A DNA stretch of 64,000 nt from Beggiatoa alba B18LD (GTDB lineage: Bacteria; Pseudomonadota; Gammaproteobacteria; Beggiatoales; Beggiatoaceae): positions 3,616,684-3,680,683 of the forward strand of contig NZ_JH600070.1 in NCBI RefSeq assembly GCF_000245015.1, read 5' to 3'. Below, piece after piece: positions 34,585 through 42,578 of this stretch. The notes under the pieces are model-generated. The model was not told the DNA's origin. It was given only the letters and a program-made list of their open reading frames with translations, and made no database searches. The translations under genes and the position numbers were made by a program. The stretch's first letter is position 1. Every line of letters begins with the position of its first letter.

Positions 34585-36480
34585 ATGTTATTAATCAGCT
34601 TAGATAAAGTCAGCATTGCTTATGGGCATGTTGCCTTATTGGATAATGTCGAATTACGAGTCGATACAGGTGAAAAGATTTGTTTAATCGGACGGAATGG
34701 TGAAGGAAAATCGACTTTATTAAAAATTATTGGGGGGACTATCAAACCCGACCAAGGGCGCGTCGAGCGACAAAATAATTGCCGTATTGCTTATTTAACG
34801 CAAGAACCTGAATTTGATGAGCAAGATACTATTTTCCATGCAGTTGCCAAAGGATTGGGCGCAGTTGGGGAATTAATGGAGTCTTATCACACATTAACCC
34901 AAGCCTTAACTCATCAAGTATCTGATGAACTGCTCACGCAATTAGAAAAAGTTCAGCATCAATTAGAAGCACAAGATGGGTGGTCATTAGAACAAAAGGT
35001 AGAAACGGTTTTATCTCGTTTAGAATTACCCGCCGATAAAAAAATTTTTGAATTATCTGGTGGTTGGAAGCGTCGTGTTGCTTTAGCACAAATTCTTATC
35101 CAAGAGCCTGATTTACTATTACTTGATGAACCGACGAACCATTTAGACATAGAAGCGATTGATTGGTTGGAAGAGGTTTTAATCAATTTCAAGGGTGGTT
35201 TATTGTTTGTCAGCCATGACCGCCGTTTTATGCAACGGGTTGCTAATCGAATTATTGAATTAGATAGAGGTAAATTAACCAGTTATCCTGCTAGTTACGA
35301 TGCTTACTTAGAATTGAAAGAAGCGAATTTAGCGGCTGAAGCAACGCAAAATGCTAAATTTGACAAGGTATTAGCGCAAGAGGAAGTCTGGATTCGTCAA
35401 GGGATTAAAGCCCGTCGTACTCGTAATGAGGGGCGCGTGCGTGCGTTGAAAAAATTGCGCGAAGAGCGTAAGCAACGGCGGGAAAAAATGGGAACAGTTC
35501 GCCTGAATTTAGACCAAGGCGATACTTCTGGAAAGATTGTTATTGAAGCCGATAGAATTAATAAAGATTATGCGGGTAAAAGCATTATTAAAGATTTTTC
35601 AACGGTGATTTTTCGCGGTGACAGAATCGGCTTAATCGGCGCAAATGGGGCAGGAAAAACGACCTTGCTTAAAACCTTATTGGGTGAATTAACGCCTGAT
35701 AGTGGCAGTATTAAGCATGGTACTAAATTAAGCGTCTTGTATTTTGACCAACTCCGTACACAATTAAACCCTGAACAAAGTGTTTTTGATGTGGTTAGTG
35801 AAGGACAAGATTTTATTGAAATCAATGGGCAACGTAAGCATGTGATGTCTTATTTAGCCGACTTTCTCTTTCCGCCTGCTCGTGCTCGTTCACCTGTTAA
35901 ATCACTGTCTGGGGGAGAACGTAACCGTCTATTATTAGCGCGTTTATTTACGAAACCTGCGAACGTTTTAGTATTAGACGAGCCAACGAATGATTTAGAT
36001 GTGGAATCTTTAGAATTATTGGAAGAGTTATTGGCTGACTATACAGGCACATTATTATTAGTCAGCCATGATCGACGTTTTTTAGATAACGTTGTCACGT
36101 CAACATTAGTTTTTGAAGGGAATGGCAAAATTGCGGAATATGTAGGTGGTTATGAAGATTGGCTTTATCAACGCCCTGCATCTATAGAAAGTGTAAAACT
36201 CCCGAAAAAAGCAGAAAAAGTCCCAGAACCCGCTAAAACCAGTATATCAGCCCCGACTAAAGGGCGGAAACTCAGTTATAAAGAGCAACGGGAATTAGAC
36301 GAATTACCGTTAAAAGTTGAACAGTTAGAGAAAGAATTACAGGCGTTACAGTTGGTAATGAGCGATGCAGCTTTTTATCGTAAACCCAGCACGGAAATTA
36401 ATGCGACAACGGCAAAAGTTCAGCAGTTAGAAACGGAATTAGCTGCTGTTTATGCACGTTGGGAAGCTTTAGAGCAGTAG
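34585..36480 (+). CDS. uup: ABC-F ATPase Uup
   Basis: A 631-aa soluble protein with two ABC domains: Walker A GRNGEGKSTLL and GANGAGKTTLL, signatures LSGGWKRRVALAQ and LSGGERNRLLLAR, and Walker B LLLLDEPTNHLD and VLVLDEPTNDLD. A linker with many charged residues (about 240-300) follows the first domain, and a C-terminal coiled coil (about 555-630, rich in K/E/L) marks it as Uup rather than EttA or YheS. ABC-F proteins act on ribosomes or DNA recombination intermediates; Uup has been linked to both branched DNA binding and ribosome function. It has no membrane segments. Confidence 0.94.
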   Translation: MLLISLDKVSIAYGHVALLDNVELRVDTGEKICLIGRNGEGKSTLLKIIGGTIKPDQGRVERQNNCRIAYLTQEPEFDEQDTIFHAVAKGLGAVGELMESYHTLTQALTHQVSDELLTQLEKVQHQLEAQDGWSLEQKVETVLSRLELPADKKIFELSGGWKRRVALAQILIQEPDLLLLDEPTNHLDIEAIDWLEEVLINFKGGLLFVSHDRRFMQRVANRIIELDRGKLTSYPASYDAYLELKEANLAAEATQNAKFDKVLAQEEVWIRQGIKARRTRNEGRVRALKKLREERKQRREKMGTVRLNLDQGDTSGKIVIEADRINKDYAGKSIIKDFSTVIFRGDRIGLIGANGAGKTTLLKTLLGELTPDSGSIKHGTKLSVLYFDQLRTQLNPEQSVFDVVSEGQDFIEINGQRKHVMSYLADFLFPPARARSPVKSLSGGERNRLLLARLFTKPANVLVLDEPTNDLDVESLELLEELLADYTGTLLLVSHDRRFLDNVVTSTLVFEGNGKIAEYVGGYEDWLYQRPASIESVKLPKKAEKVPEPAKTSISAPTKGRKLSYKEQRELDELPLKVEQLEKELQALQLVMSDAAFYRKPSTEINATTAKVQQLETELAAVYARWEALEQ

Positions 36481-36502
36481 CGACAATTCGTCGAGGTTTA
36501 TC

Positions 36503-37141
36503 ATGCAACTTGATTTACAACAACTTATTATTCCCGCAGGGCAGCATGTCTTATTAAACAATATTGACTGGGCAAGTTTTGAAGCCATTTTGCAGGAATT
36601 AGGCGAACATCGGGCAAGCCGTCTTACTTATCATCAAGGTGTTTTAGAAATCATGACACCCCTATTGCAACATGAATCTGCCAAAGAGTTAATCGGTGAT
36701 TTTGTTAAAATTCTACTAGAGGAACAAAACTACGATTTTAATAGTGTCGGTTCAACCACGTTTAAAAGTGTGACGATGAAATATGGGATTGAGCCTGACC
36801 AATGTTTTTATATTGAACATGAACCGCAAATTCGTGGTAAAGACCGTTTAGATTTAAAAATAGACCCTCCGCCAGATTTAGCGATTGAAATTGATATTAC
36901 TAGCGAAACATGGATAAGCACGTATGAAGCCTTAGCCGTGCCTGAATTATGGCGATACGATGGGCATGAGTTGCATATTTATGTTTTACAAGAAGGACAT
37001 TATGTGCAAACTGAGCAGAGTTTACATTTTCCGCAATTTCCAGTTGTGCAAGCGATTCCTGATTATTTACAGCAAACTAAGGTTGCAGGGCGGAATAAGG
37101 TGATGCGGGCGTTTCGGGCGTGGGTGCGTGGTTTTTTATGA
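36503..37141 (+). CDS. Uma2-family putative nuclease
   Basis: A 212-aa PD-(D/E)XK-like protein of the Uma2 (DUF820) family: LTYHQGVLEIMTPLLQHE near residue 40, the GIEPDQCFYIEHEPQIRGKDRLDLKIDPPPDLAIEIDIT block with the D...E-x-D catalytic residues, and PELWRYDGHELHIYVL. Members are abundant in cyanobacteria and filamentous bacteria and sometimes form many-copy families; function is unproven. It starts 22 nt after uup. Confidence 0.85.
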   Translation: MQLDLQQLIIPAGQHVLLNNIDWASFEAILQELGEHRASRLTYHQGVLEIMTPLLQHESAKELIGDFVKILLEEQNYDFNSVGSTTFKSVTMKYGIEPDQCFYIEHEPQIRGKDRLDLKIDPPPDLAIEIDITSETWISTYEALAVPELWRYDGHELHIYVLQEGHYVQTEQSLHFPQFPVVQAIPDYLQQTKVAGRNKVMRAFRAWVRGFL

Positions 37142-37149
37142 CTCTTTGA

Positions 37150-37207
37150 TCCACGAAAAGCACGAAAAAAGATGAAAAATGTTCGTGTTTTTCGTGCCTT
37201 TCGTGGA
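37150..37207. repeat. Hairpin with 20-bp arms (CCACGAAA type) between convergent genes
   Basis: Left arm 37150-37169 and right arm 37188-37207 are complementary at 19 of 20 positions (the CACGAAA / TTTCGTG type of repeat, seen in many unrelated bacterial genomes). It fills the 70-bp gap between the Uma2 and hemerythrin genes and can terminate both. Confidence 0.75.
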
Positions 37208-37210
37208 CAA

Positions 37211-37609
37211 TTAAGCAGAATAATTCACTCTCTGCAAATGCACCGCTAACGCGCTATCCATCGTTTTCGTATGTAATGCAAACCATTCAGGCAATCTATC
37301 TTTGATATAGGCTCGCCCAAAACTAATCATGCCTTTATCAACCCGTTGTTTAAATTGTTTTAATTCGTTTATAACTCGTTGATGTTCTGCTTGATGCTCA
37401 CCAAGTGCGGGAAATTTTGTTGCTACCATCAGCTGATTTTCTTTATCAAAATGCGCTTGGGTATGCGTTAATAATTCAGTAAATAAAACTTTAAAATCCG
37501 CATTATTGGCATCGTGGGTTTTATTGACAAGCGCGACAAATTCTTGATGCGTATCATCCATTAACGGCAATCCTAATTGATAAGCGTCTGACCAATCCAT
37601 TAAAGGCAT
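37211..37609 (-). CDS. Bacteriohemerythrin
   Basis: About 132 aa with the hemerythrin pattern: WSDAYQLGLPLMDDTHQEFVALVN (H...H-x3-E), THTQAHFDKENQLM (H-x3-E), PALGEHQAEHQRVINEL (H-x3-H) and a late D/H segment. These residues hold a di-iron centre that binds O2. It is typical of microaerophiles. I chose ATG 37609 since AGGAAAG precedes it and the family starts at MxxxxWSDxYxLG; the longer in-frame ATG at 37669 would sit inside the MFS gene. The start overlaps the MFS stop by 10 bp, so the two are likely cotranscribed. Confidence 0.93.
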   Translation of the reverse strand: MPLMDWSDAYQLGLPLMDDTHQEFVALVNKTHDANNADFKVLFTELLTHTQAHFDKENQLMVATKFPALGEHQAEHQRVINELKQFKQRVDKGMISFGRAYIKDRLPEWFALHTKTMDSALAVHLQRVNYSA

Positions 37610-38817
37610 GTTCTTTCCTGTGTGGGTAAGTAGGTGAGTATAGGACGTTGAGCATAACGATTCAGCCAAACTAAAATAGGCAGAGTGCTGGCTGTCAAAA
37701 TAGCAAGGCTTGCCACTAAGGGCATCCCCAATAATTCACCCGTTGGGGAGAGATGAAGTAAGTAACCTGAGCATAAACTGCCTAACGCACTAGCAATGTG
37801 TTGAATAGTCGCATTGAGTGCAATAAATCCACTGCAACGTGTTGTTGCGCTGTGTTGAGCGAGCCAATTTGTTACGGCAATATTACGCAGGGCAAATGCA
37901 ACCATAAAACCAACAAATAACGGTAAGACAAAAGCAGTCGGTGGTGTTTTCACAAAACCTTGATATAGCACGAAACAGAGTAAAATTGTGCCTGTGATTG
38001 CAAAACTCGCAAAGCCTAAACGATTGATAAAGTAGCCACTGCCTTGCATCGCCAAAAAACTCGCAATTCCACCCACAAAATAAAGCAGACCAATTGAATC
38101 GCGAGGATAAGCTAAGTTGTATTGTAGGTAAACTGACAAATATGGAATGATAAGAAAGCCTGTAAACATGGTTAAAGCAGTAGTTAAGTACAGTAACCCT
38201 GATTTTTGGCGAAATTGATTGAATAGAAGGCTAGCATTGACATGTACCAGCGCAATATCGCGTTGTGTTGGTAAATAGCGATAGGCAAACAAGAAAATAG
38301 CAATACCTAGCCCTTGCAATAAGATAAACGGCAATCGCCAATGTCCTAACTGTGCAAGCTCTAAGCTGGCAGGTACGCCGATAATAGTGACAAGCGAAAA
38401 AGCACCCATCACAAGGCTCAAGGCACGTGGGCGTTGGTTGCTAGGAATGTGGTAAACAATCAGGGCGATTGCAAGCGCAGTAACAGGTGCGCTAAAAAAT
38501 CCCGCGAGAAAACGCCCTATTAATAAACTGGGAAAGCCTTCCGCATAGGCAGTTATCGTGATGCCAGTGAGTAAGCCTGCAAAGCTGTATAGCATGGCTT
38601 GACGGCGAGAAAATCTATCGAGGAGAAAAATGCAAAATAGCGCGGAAATTGCCGCAGCCCCTTTATGAACGCTGCCTATCATGCCCATATGCGCAGGTTT
38701 GATGCCTAAAGCATGTATTAAATCTGCACCTAATGGCATGATTATCATAAAATCCATGATATTGACAAATTGAATCGCGGTGATTGTCAAAACCATGAGT
38801 AGAAATTGCCGAGACAT
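37600..38817 (-). CDS. MFS transporter
   Basis: A 405-aa permease with twelve predicted helices. The MFS loop 2-3 signature appears as DRFSRRQAMLYSFAG (about residue 66), and the start FVNIMDFMIIMPLGADL resembles drug:H+ antiporter type arabinose/inner-membrane exporters. Substrate unknown. It is the first gene of a pair with bacteriohemerythrin. Confidence 0.85.
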   Translation of the reverse strand: MSRQFLLMVLTITAIQFVNIMDFMIIMPLGADLIHALGIKPAHMGMIGSVHKGAAAISALFCIFLLDRFSRRQAMLYSFAGLLTGITITAYAEGFPSLLIGRFLAGFFSAPVTALAIALIVYHIPSNQRPRALSLVMGAFSLVTIIGVPASLELAQLGHWRLPFILLQGLGIAIFLFAYRYLPTQRDIALVHVNASLLFNQFRQKSGLLYLTTALTMFTGFLIIPYLSVYLQYNLAYPRDSIGLLYFVGGIASFLAMQGSGYFINRLGFASFAITGTILLCFVLYQGFVKTPPTAFVLPLFVGFMVAFALRNIAVTNWLAQHSATTRCSGFIALNATIQHIASALGSLCSGYLLHLSPTGELLGMPLVASLAILTASTLPILVWLNRYAQRPILTYLPTQERTCL

Positions 38818-38862
38818 TGCTATTTTATTACAAACCTACGGTTTCTAATTCTAAAGTTGACT

Positions 38863-38891
38863 GTAGGCACAACGGCGATGATGTCCCTACA
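38863..38891 (-). terminator. Stem-loop between the unknown 83-aa gene and the MFS gene
   Basis: Arms CTGTAGG and CCTACAG separated by about 15 nt, 16 nt downstream of the stop of the minus-strand 83-aa gene. No T run follows, so only a weak terminator candidate. Confidence 0.35.
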
Positions 38892-38906
38892 GTTTGAGTA
38901 AAATAG

Positions 38907-39158
38907 TTAAGTATGAGTAGTATTTTTTTCTTGCACAATAAAATCAATAAGCTCTTGTATTGTATCAACTTCAAGCCAACCTTGTGGCTTAATTTGATAC
39001 TGTCGTAAAACCTGCCCGACAAATTCGTCCCCTGCATCATGCTCCTCGAATAAATCGCCAACAATTTGATAATGCAATTTTTTCGGGTCAAGCACTATAC
39101 CTTCAGGTTTTAACAAAAGATTTAATGTGTGCAATACATCATCTGCGGTCAAAGACAT
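38907..39158 (-). CDS. 83-aa acidic protein paired with the NifZ-like gene, unknown
   Basis: Short soluble protein (83 aa; MSLTADDVLHTL at the start, DTIQELIDFIVQEK near the end), predicted mainly helical with many Asp/Glu residues and no cysteines. I do not recognise a family. It follows the NifZ-like gene by 16 nt on the same strand, and both are divergent from iscA-nifU-nifS, so a role in nitrogenase or Fe-S maturation is a reasonable inference. The helical, acidic profile slightly recalls carrier proteins, but there is no phosphopantetheine serine motif. Confidence 0.65.
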   Translation of the reverse strand: MSLTADDVLHTLNLLLKPEGIVLDPKKLHYQIVGDLFEEHDAGDEFVGQVLRQYQIKPQGWLEVDTIQELIDFIVQEKNTTHT

Positions 39159-39174
39159 AATTCACCCCCACGCA

Positions 39175-39441
39175 TTAAGCTGTGATTTTTTCAGTTGTCA
39201 GCTCTTCGGGCAAACAGCCTGTTGGTGCACCTAATGTGGTATCTGGTAATTCAAAACGCACCAAAAAGATTTTTTGTGGAGGTTCTTCTTCTGTTTCCCC
39301 TATATTCACAATAACGCCCCGTGTCCCTGCTGAAGCAATTAATTCACCCGCTTCTAAGACAGGAATCCCGCCTTCTTCATCGTTATAAATATCAACGGCT
39401 GCATAAACAATATCACCCATTTGCACGTAATTTAAACTCAT
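39175..39441 (-). CDS. NifZ-like small protein
   Basis: An 88-aa, cysteine-poor protein. The pattern GDIVYAAVDIYNDEEGGIP...LEAGELIASAGTRGVIVNIGE...IFLVRFE...GCLPEEL follows that of the NifZ domain, a small beta-barrel (family pattern: GD-x-V, NDGT-x-P, GxxL/I-x-xG-x-x-G-x-V-x-x-x-G, and a closing RxxEL). NifZ assists P-cluster maturation of the nitrogenase MoFe protein. The match is partial, so the name is tentative. Next to it on the other side of a divergent region are nif-type iscA, nifU and nifS. It is the first gene of a pair with the 83-aa protein. Confidence 0.65.
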   Translation of the reverse strand: MSLNYVQMGDIVYAAVDIYNDEEGGIPVLEAGELIASAGTRGVIVNIGETEEEPPQKIFLVRFELPDTTLGAPTGCLPEELTTEKITA

Positions 39442-39530
39442 AACTGAGGCATCCTTTTTGAGAGTGAGAGAGGGAGAAAATACAATACCTGTGATTGATT
39501 CGATTAAAAACCATATTTTTATTAAGGGTT

Positions 39531-39546
39531 TGTGGCGTTTGCTACA
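39531..39546 (+). promoter_or_regulatory. NifA upstream activator site (TGT-N10-ACA)
   Basis: TGT at 39531-39533, ten bases, then ACA at 39544-39546: a perfect match to the NifA enhancer consensus. It lies 97 bp upstream of the -24 element of the iscA promoter, within the usual 80-150 bp, and 90 bp from the divergent NifZ-like start codon, so it could serve both directions. Confidence 0.7.
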
Positions 39547-39642
39547 AAATACCTGACAAGTACGCTTTGCTACATTGATTTAGCCTAAAATGAGCACTTT
39601 AAACTTAAGTAAAAACAATGAATAAAAACTTGTTTTTCTGAG

Positions 39643-39658
39643 TGGCACACCACTTGCT
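39643..39658 (+). promoter_or_regulatory. Sigma-54 promoter of iscA-nifU-nifS
   Basis: TGGCACACCACTTGCT fits TGGCAYR-N4-TTGCW with GG and GC exactly ten bases apart. It is 53 nt upstream of the iscA start and has a NifA enhancer upstream. Together they predict NifA/RpoN control. Confidence 0.8.
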
Positions 39659-39711
39659 AACCTAAGAACAGCAATTTTAACGCAAGCTATATGCCAAACG
39701 GAGAAAAACAC

Positions 39712-40044
39712 ATGATTACATTGACAGACAGCGCAGTCCAAGCCATTGGTCGTTTTATTAAAGGTGCTGACACCAGCGTAGCTGGATTGCGCGTGATGAT
39801 TACAGGGGGCGGTTGCTCTGGGTTTCAATATGGTTTGCGTTTAGAAGAAAATGCAGGCGCGGATGATACCGTTGTGGATTGCGGTAATGGCGTAAAAGTC
39901 TTAATTGACCCCATCAGCGTGCCTTTATTAGCGGGTGTAAAAATCGATTTCGTTGATAGCATTGAAGGTTCAGGTTTCAAATTTGAAAATCCCAATGCAA
40001 CTTCTTCTTGCGCCTGTGGTAGCTCTTTCTCAGCAGGTCACTAA
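39712..40044 (+). CDS. Nif-type IscA/HesB iron-sulfur assembly protein
   Basis: 110 aa of the HesB/IscA family: MITLTDSAVQAIGRFIKG opening, the first cysteine at residue 35 in GGGCSGFQYGLRLEE, and the pair at residues 100 and 102 in SSCACGSSF. These three cysteines bind Fe or an Fe-S cluster. The start at ATG 39712 has GGAG 8 nt upstream; an upstream ATG at 39691 would add seven residues. Position before nifU identifies it as the nif-associated (NifIscA) form that supports cluster delivery to nitrogenase. Confidence 0.93.
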   Translation: MITLTDSAVQAIGRFIKGADTSVAGLRVMITGGGCSGFQYGLRLEENAGADDTVVDCGNGVKVLIDPISVPLLAGVKIDFVDSIEGSGFKFENPNATSSCACGSSFSAGH

Positions 40045-40054
40045 GATTTTCTCA

Positions 40055-40080
40055 AGGCAGTTCACACTGCCTATTTTTAT
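40055..40080 (+). terminator. Short terminator between iscA and nifU
   Basis: Arms AGGCAGT and ACTGCCT with a 4-nt TCAC loop, followed by ATTTTTAT. It may attenuate transcription so that iscA is more expressed than nifU and nifS. Confidence 0.55.
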
Positions 40081-40225
40081 ATAAAAAACAACTCTCGACC
40101 CTTTTTAACGGTTGCAGGCGTGAGTCATATTTCAGAGATTGCCCGTTTTTCTTCCAAGCCAATGATATTAATAAAAAGATTGGTTTATTGATTAAGCACT
40201 TGATTTGATAGCAGGAGATTTATCC

Positions 40226-41119
40226 ATGTGGGACTATTCCGATACAGTCAAAGAACATTTTTTTAATCCTCGTAATGCTGGGGCAGTTCCAGAAGCGAAC
40301 GCCATTGGCGAGGTGGGTTCCATCTCCTGTGGTGATGCGTTACGTTTAAGTTTAAAAGTTGACCCTGAAACCGAAGTGATTTTAGACGCAGGTTTCCAAA
40401 CCTTTGGTTGTGGTTCTGCGATTGCCTCCTCCTCTGCTTTAACCGAAATCATCAAAGGTAAAACCTTAGATGAAGCCTTAAAAGTCAGTAACCAAGATAT
40501 TGCTGATTTCTTAGAAGGCTTACCACCCGAAAAAATGCACTGCTCCGTCATGGGACGCGAAGCCTTACAAGCCGCTGTTGCTAACTACCGTGGTATTGAA
40601 TGGAAAGATGACCACGAAGAAGGCGCGTTAGTCTGCAAATGCTTTGCCATTGATGCCGTGTTGATTGAAGAAACTGTCCGCGCCAATGGATTACGTAGTG
40701 TTGCCGACGTGACTAACTACACCAAAGCGGGTGGTGGTTGCTCCGCTTGCCATGAAAAAATTGAAGAAATCATTACCCAAGTTTGGGCTGAAAAAGGCGA
40801 ATCCATTGATTTTAATGCACGTCCTTTAGTGGCTGAACCAGCCAGCGGGAAGAAATTAACCAACGTGCAACGAATTCGTCGTATTGAAACGATTTTAGAA
40901 TCTATTCGCCCACAACTTCAACGCGACCGTGGTGATATCGAATTAGTTGATGTTGAAGGCAATACCATCTATGTCAATATGATAGGTGCTTGTGCAGGTT
41001 GCCAATTAGAAGCCCAAACGTTACAAGGTGTTCAACAGCGTTTAATGGAAGATTTAGGCGAATTTGTCAAAGTTGTACCAGCAAAAGTACGTGAACAACT
41101 CGTTCAATTAGCAAAATAA
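40226..41119 (+). CDS. nifU: NifU Fe-S cluster scaffold
   Basis: About 297 aa with the full three-part NifU architecture. The IscU-like N-terminus has Cys35, Cys62 and Cys106 (SCGD, FGCGSA, HCSVMG); the central [2Fe-2S] BFD-like domain has CKC at 137-139 and CSAC at 172-175; the C-terminal Nfu domain has CAGC at 256-259. It assembles clusters with sulfur from NifS for nitrogenase. Start ATG 40226 is preceded by CAGGAGA; the in-frame TTG at 40205 is less likely. Full NifU (rather than IscU) is confined mostly to nitrogen fixers and epsilonproteobacteria. Confidence 0.97.
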   Translation: MWDYSDTVKEHFFNPRNAGAVPEANAIGEVGSISCGDALRLSLKVDPETEVILDAGFQTFGCGSAIASSSALTEIIKGKTLDEALKVSNQDIADFLEGLPPEKMHCSVMGREALQAAVANYRGIEWKDDHEEGALVCKCFAIDAVLIEETVRANGLRSVADVTNYTKAGGGCSACHEKIEEIITQVWAEKGESIDFNARPLVAEPASGKKLTNVQRIRRIETILESIRPQLQRDRGDIELVDVEGNTIYVNMIGACAGCQLEAQTLQGVQQRLMEDLGEFVKVVPAKVREQLVQLAK

Positions 41120-41132
41120 AGTGGGGTGGGTT

Positions 41133-42344
41133 ATGACAACGGGTATTTATTTAGATAACAATGCGACAACGATGGTCGACCCTAAAGTTGTGGAAGCCAT
41201 GTTGCCCTTCTTTACAGAACAATTCGGCAACCCTTCTTCTATGCACAGCTTTGGTAATAAAGTTGGCTTAGCCATTAAAAAAGCTCGCCAACAAGTTCAA
41301 GCCTTGCTGGGTGCAGAACACGATTCTGAAATTGTATTCACCTCTTGTGGCACAGAATCAGACTCTACCGCCATTTTATCCGCACTAAAAGTTTATCCTG
41401 AGCGGAAAGAAATCATTACAACCGTTGTTGAACACCCCGCTATTTTAAATCTGTGTGAACAACTGGCAAAAGAAGGCTACAAAGTTCATAAACTCCATGT
41501 TGACGAAAAAGGTCGCTTGGATATGGATGAATATAAAGAGTTATTAGACGAAAAAGTTGCCATTGTTTCCGTCATGTGGGCAAACAATGAAACGGGTACA
41601 TTCTTCCCCGTAGAAGAAATGGCAGCCATGGCTCACGAAAAAGGGGTATTATTTCATACCGATGCGGTGCAAGCGGTTGGTAAAATCCCCATGAATTTAA
41701 AAGACAGCAAAATTGATATGCTGTCCCTCTCAGGTCACAAACTCCATGCACCTAAAGGGGTCGGTGTGCTCTACTTGCGTCGTGGCGTGCGTTTCCGTCC
41801 TTTACTCCGTGGTGGACATCAAGAACGGGGTCGCCGCGCAGGCACAGAAAACACCGCCTCTATTGTGGCATTGGGTCAAGCCGCAGAAATGGCAATGGAA
41901 GCTATGGATTTTGAAAACAAAGAAGTCAAAGCCATGCGTGACCGTTTAGAAGCAGGCATTTTAGCCGTTGTGCCTAACTGCTTTGTCACGGGTAATCCTG
42001 ATGACCGTTTACCCAATACCGCAAATATTGCCTTTGAATATATCGAGGGTGAAGCCATCCTGATGCTATTAAACAAAGCGGGGATTGCCGCCTCTAGTGG
42101 TTCTGCATGTACATCAGGCTCATTAGAACCTTCCCACGTGATGCGTGCTATGGGCATTCCCTACACCGCTGCTCATGGCACGGTGCGCTTCTCCTTCTCC
42201 CGTTACAACACCATGGAAGAAGTAGAAAAAGTCATTGCCGCAGTACCGCCGATTGTTGCCCAATTACGTAAATTATCGCCTTATTGGTCTGGTGACGCAC
42301 CTGTCAAAGACCCAGAAAAGGCATTCGCACCAGTTTATGCTTAA
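41133..42344 (+). CDS. nifS: Cysteine desulfurase NifS
   Basis: 403 aa, class V PLP enzyme. IYLDNNATTMVDPKVVEAM opens the protein, Lys203 (LSGHKLHAPKGVG) binds PLP, and Cys326 in SSGSACTSGSLEPSHVM is the persulfide cysteine; these are the NifS-type, not SufS-type, motifs. It starts at ATG 41133, with GGGGTGG upstream; an in-frame GTG at 41121 follows the nifU stop immediately. It hands sulfur to NifU. A strong terminator follows. Confidence 0.97.
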   Translation: MTTGIYLDNNATTMVDPKVVEAMLPFFTEQFGNPSSMHSFGNKVGLAIKKARQQVQALLGAEHDSEIVFTSCGTESDSTAILSALKVYPERKEIITTVVEHPAILNLCEQLAKEGYKVHKLHVDEKGRLDMDEYKELLDEKVAIVSVMWANNETGTFFPVEEMAAMAHEKGVLFHTDAVQAVGKIPMNLKDSKIDMLSLSGHKLHAPKGVGVLYLRRGVRFRPLLRGGHQERGRRAGTENTASIVALGQAAEMAMEAMDFENKEVKAMRDRLEAGILAVVPNCFVTGNPDDRLPNTANIAFEYIEGEAILMLLNKAGIAASSGSACTSGSLEPSHVMRAMGIPYTAAHGTVRFSFSRYNTMEEVEKVIAAVPPIVAQLRKLSPYWSGDAPVKDPEKAFAPVYA

Positions 42345-42410
42345 GATAACCTACATACTTAGACAATTCTTTTACAAATAAAAGAATGTTTGTGACCAGT
42401 AACGCAAGGT

Positions 42411-42426
42411 TGTCGTAAGTCTTACA
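42411..42426 (+). promoter_or_regulatory. NifA upstream activator site for the 347-aa gene
   Basis: TGT (42411-42413), ten bases, ACA (42424-42426), a perfect TGT-N10-ACA NifA site. It is 85 bp upstream of the -24 element at 42511 and sits between the nifS stop and the nifS terminator. Confidence 0.65.
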
Positions 42427-42429
42427 ATG

Positions 42430-42468
42430 AAGGGGAGGAGAAATTGTGAATACATTTCTCTTCCCCTT
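42430..42468 (+). terminator. Terminator of the nif Fe-S operon
   Basis: Fifteen-bp stem (AAGGGGAGGAGAAAT with ATTTCTCTTCCCCTT, one G-T pair) and a 9-nt loop, followed by a T-rich tract. It separates nifS from the downstream gene, which needs its own promoter. Confidence 0.8.
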
Positions 42469-42510
42469 TGTTCTTTAAAAGTTATACAAATCCTCTGCAT
42501 TAAGGATGAC

Positions 42511-42526
42511 TGGAAGGATTATTGCA
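42511..42526 (+). promoter_or_regulatory. Sigma-54 promoter of the 347-aa unknown gene
   Basis: TGGAAGGATTATTGCA, with GG and GC exactly ten bases apart and a canonical TTGCA -12 element. It is 52 nt upstream of the start codon at 42579 and has a NifA site 85 bp upstream. Confidence 0.7.
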
Positions 42527-42578
42527 AGGGTCATATTGTCGAGTCGTTTTAACCCTTTCTGTTGCAGGTTGAAAAATC

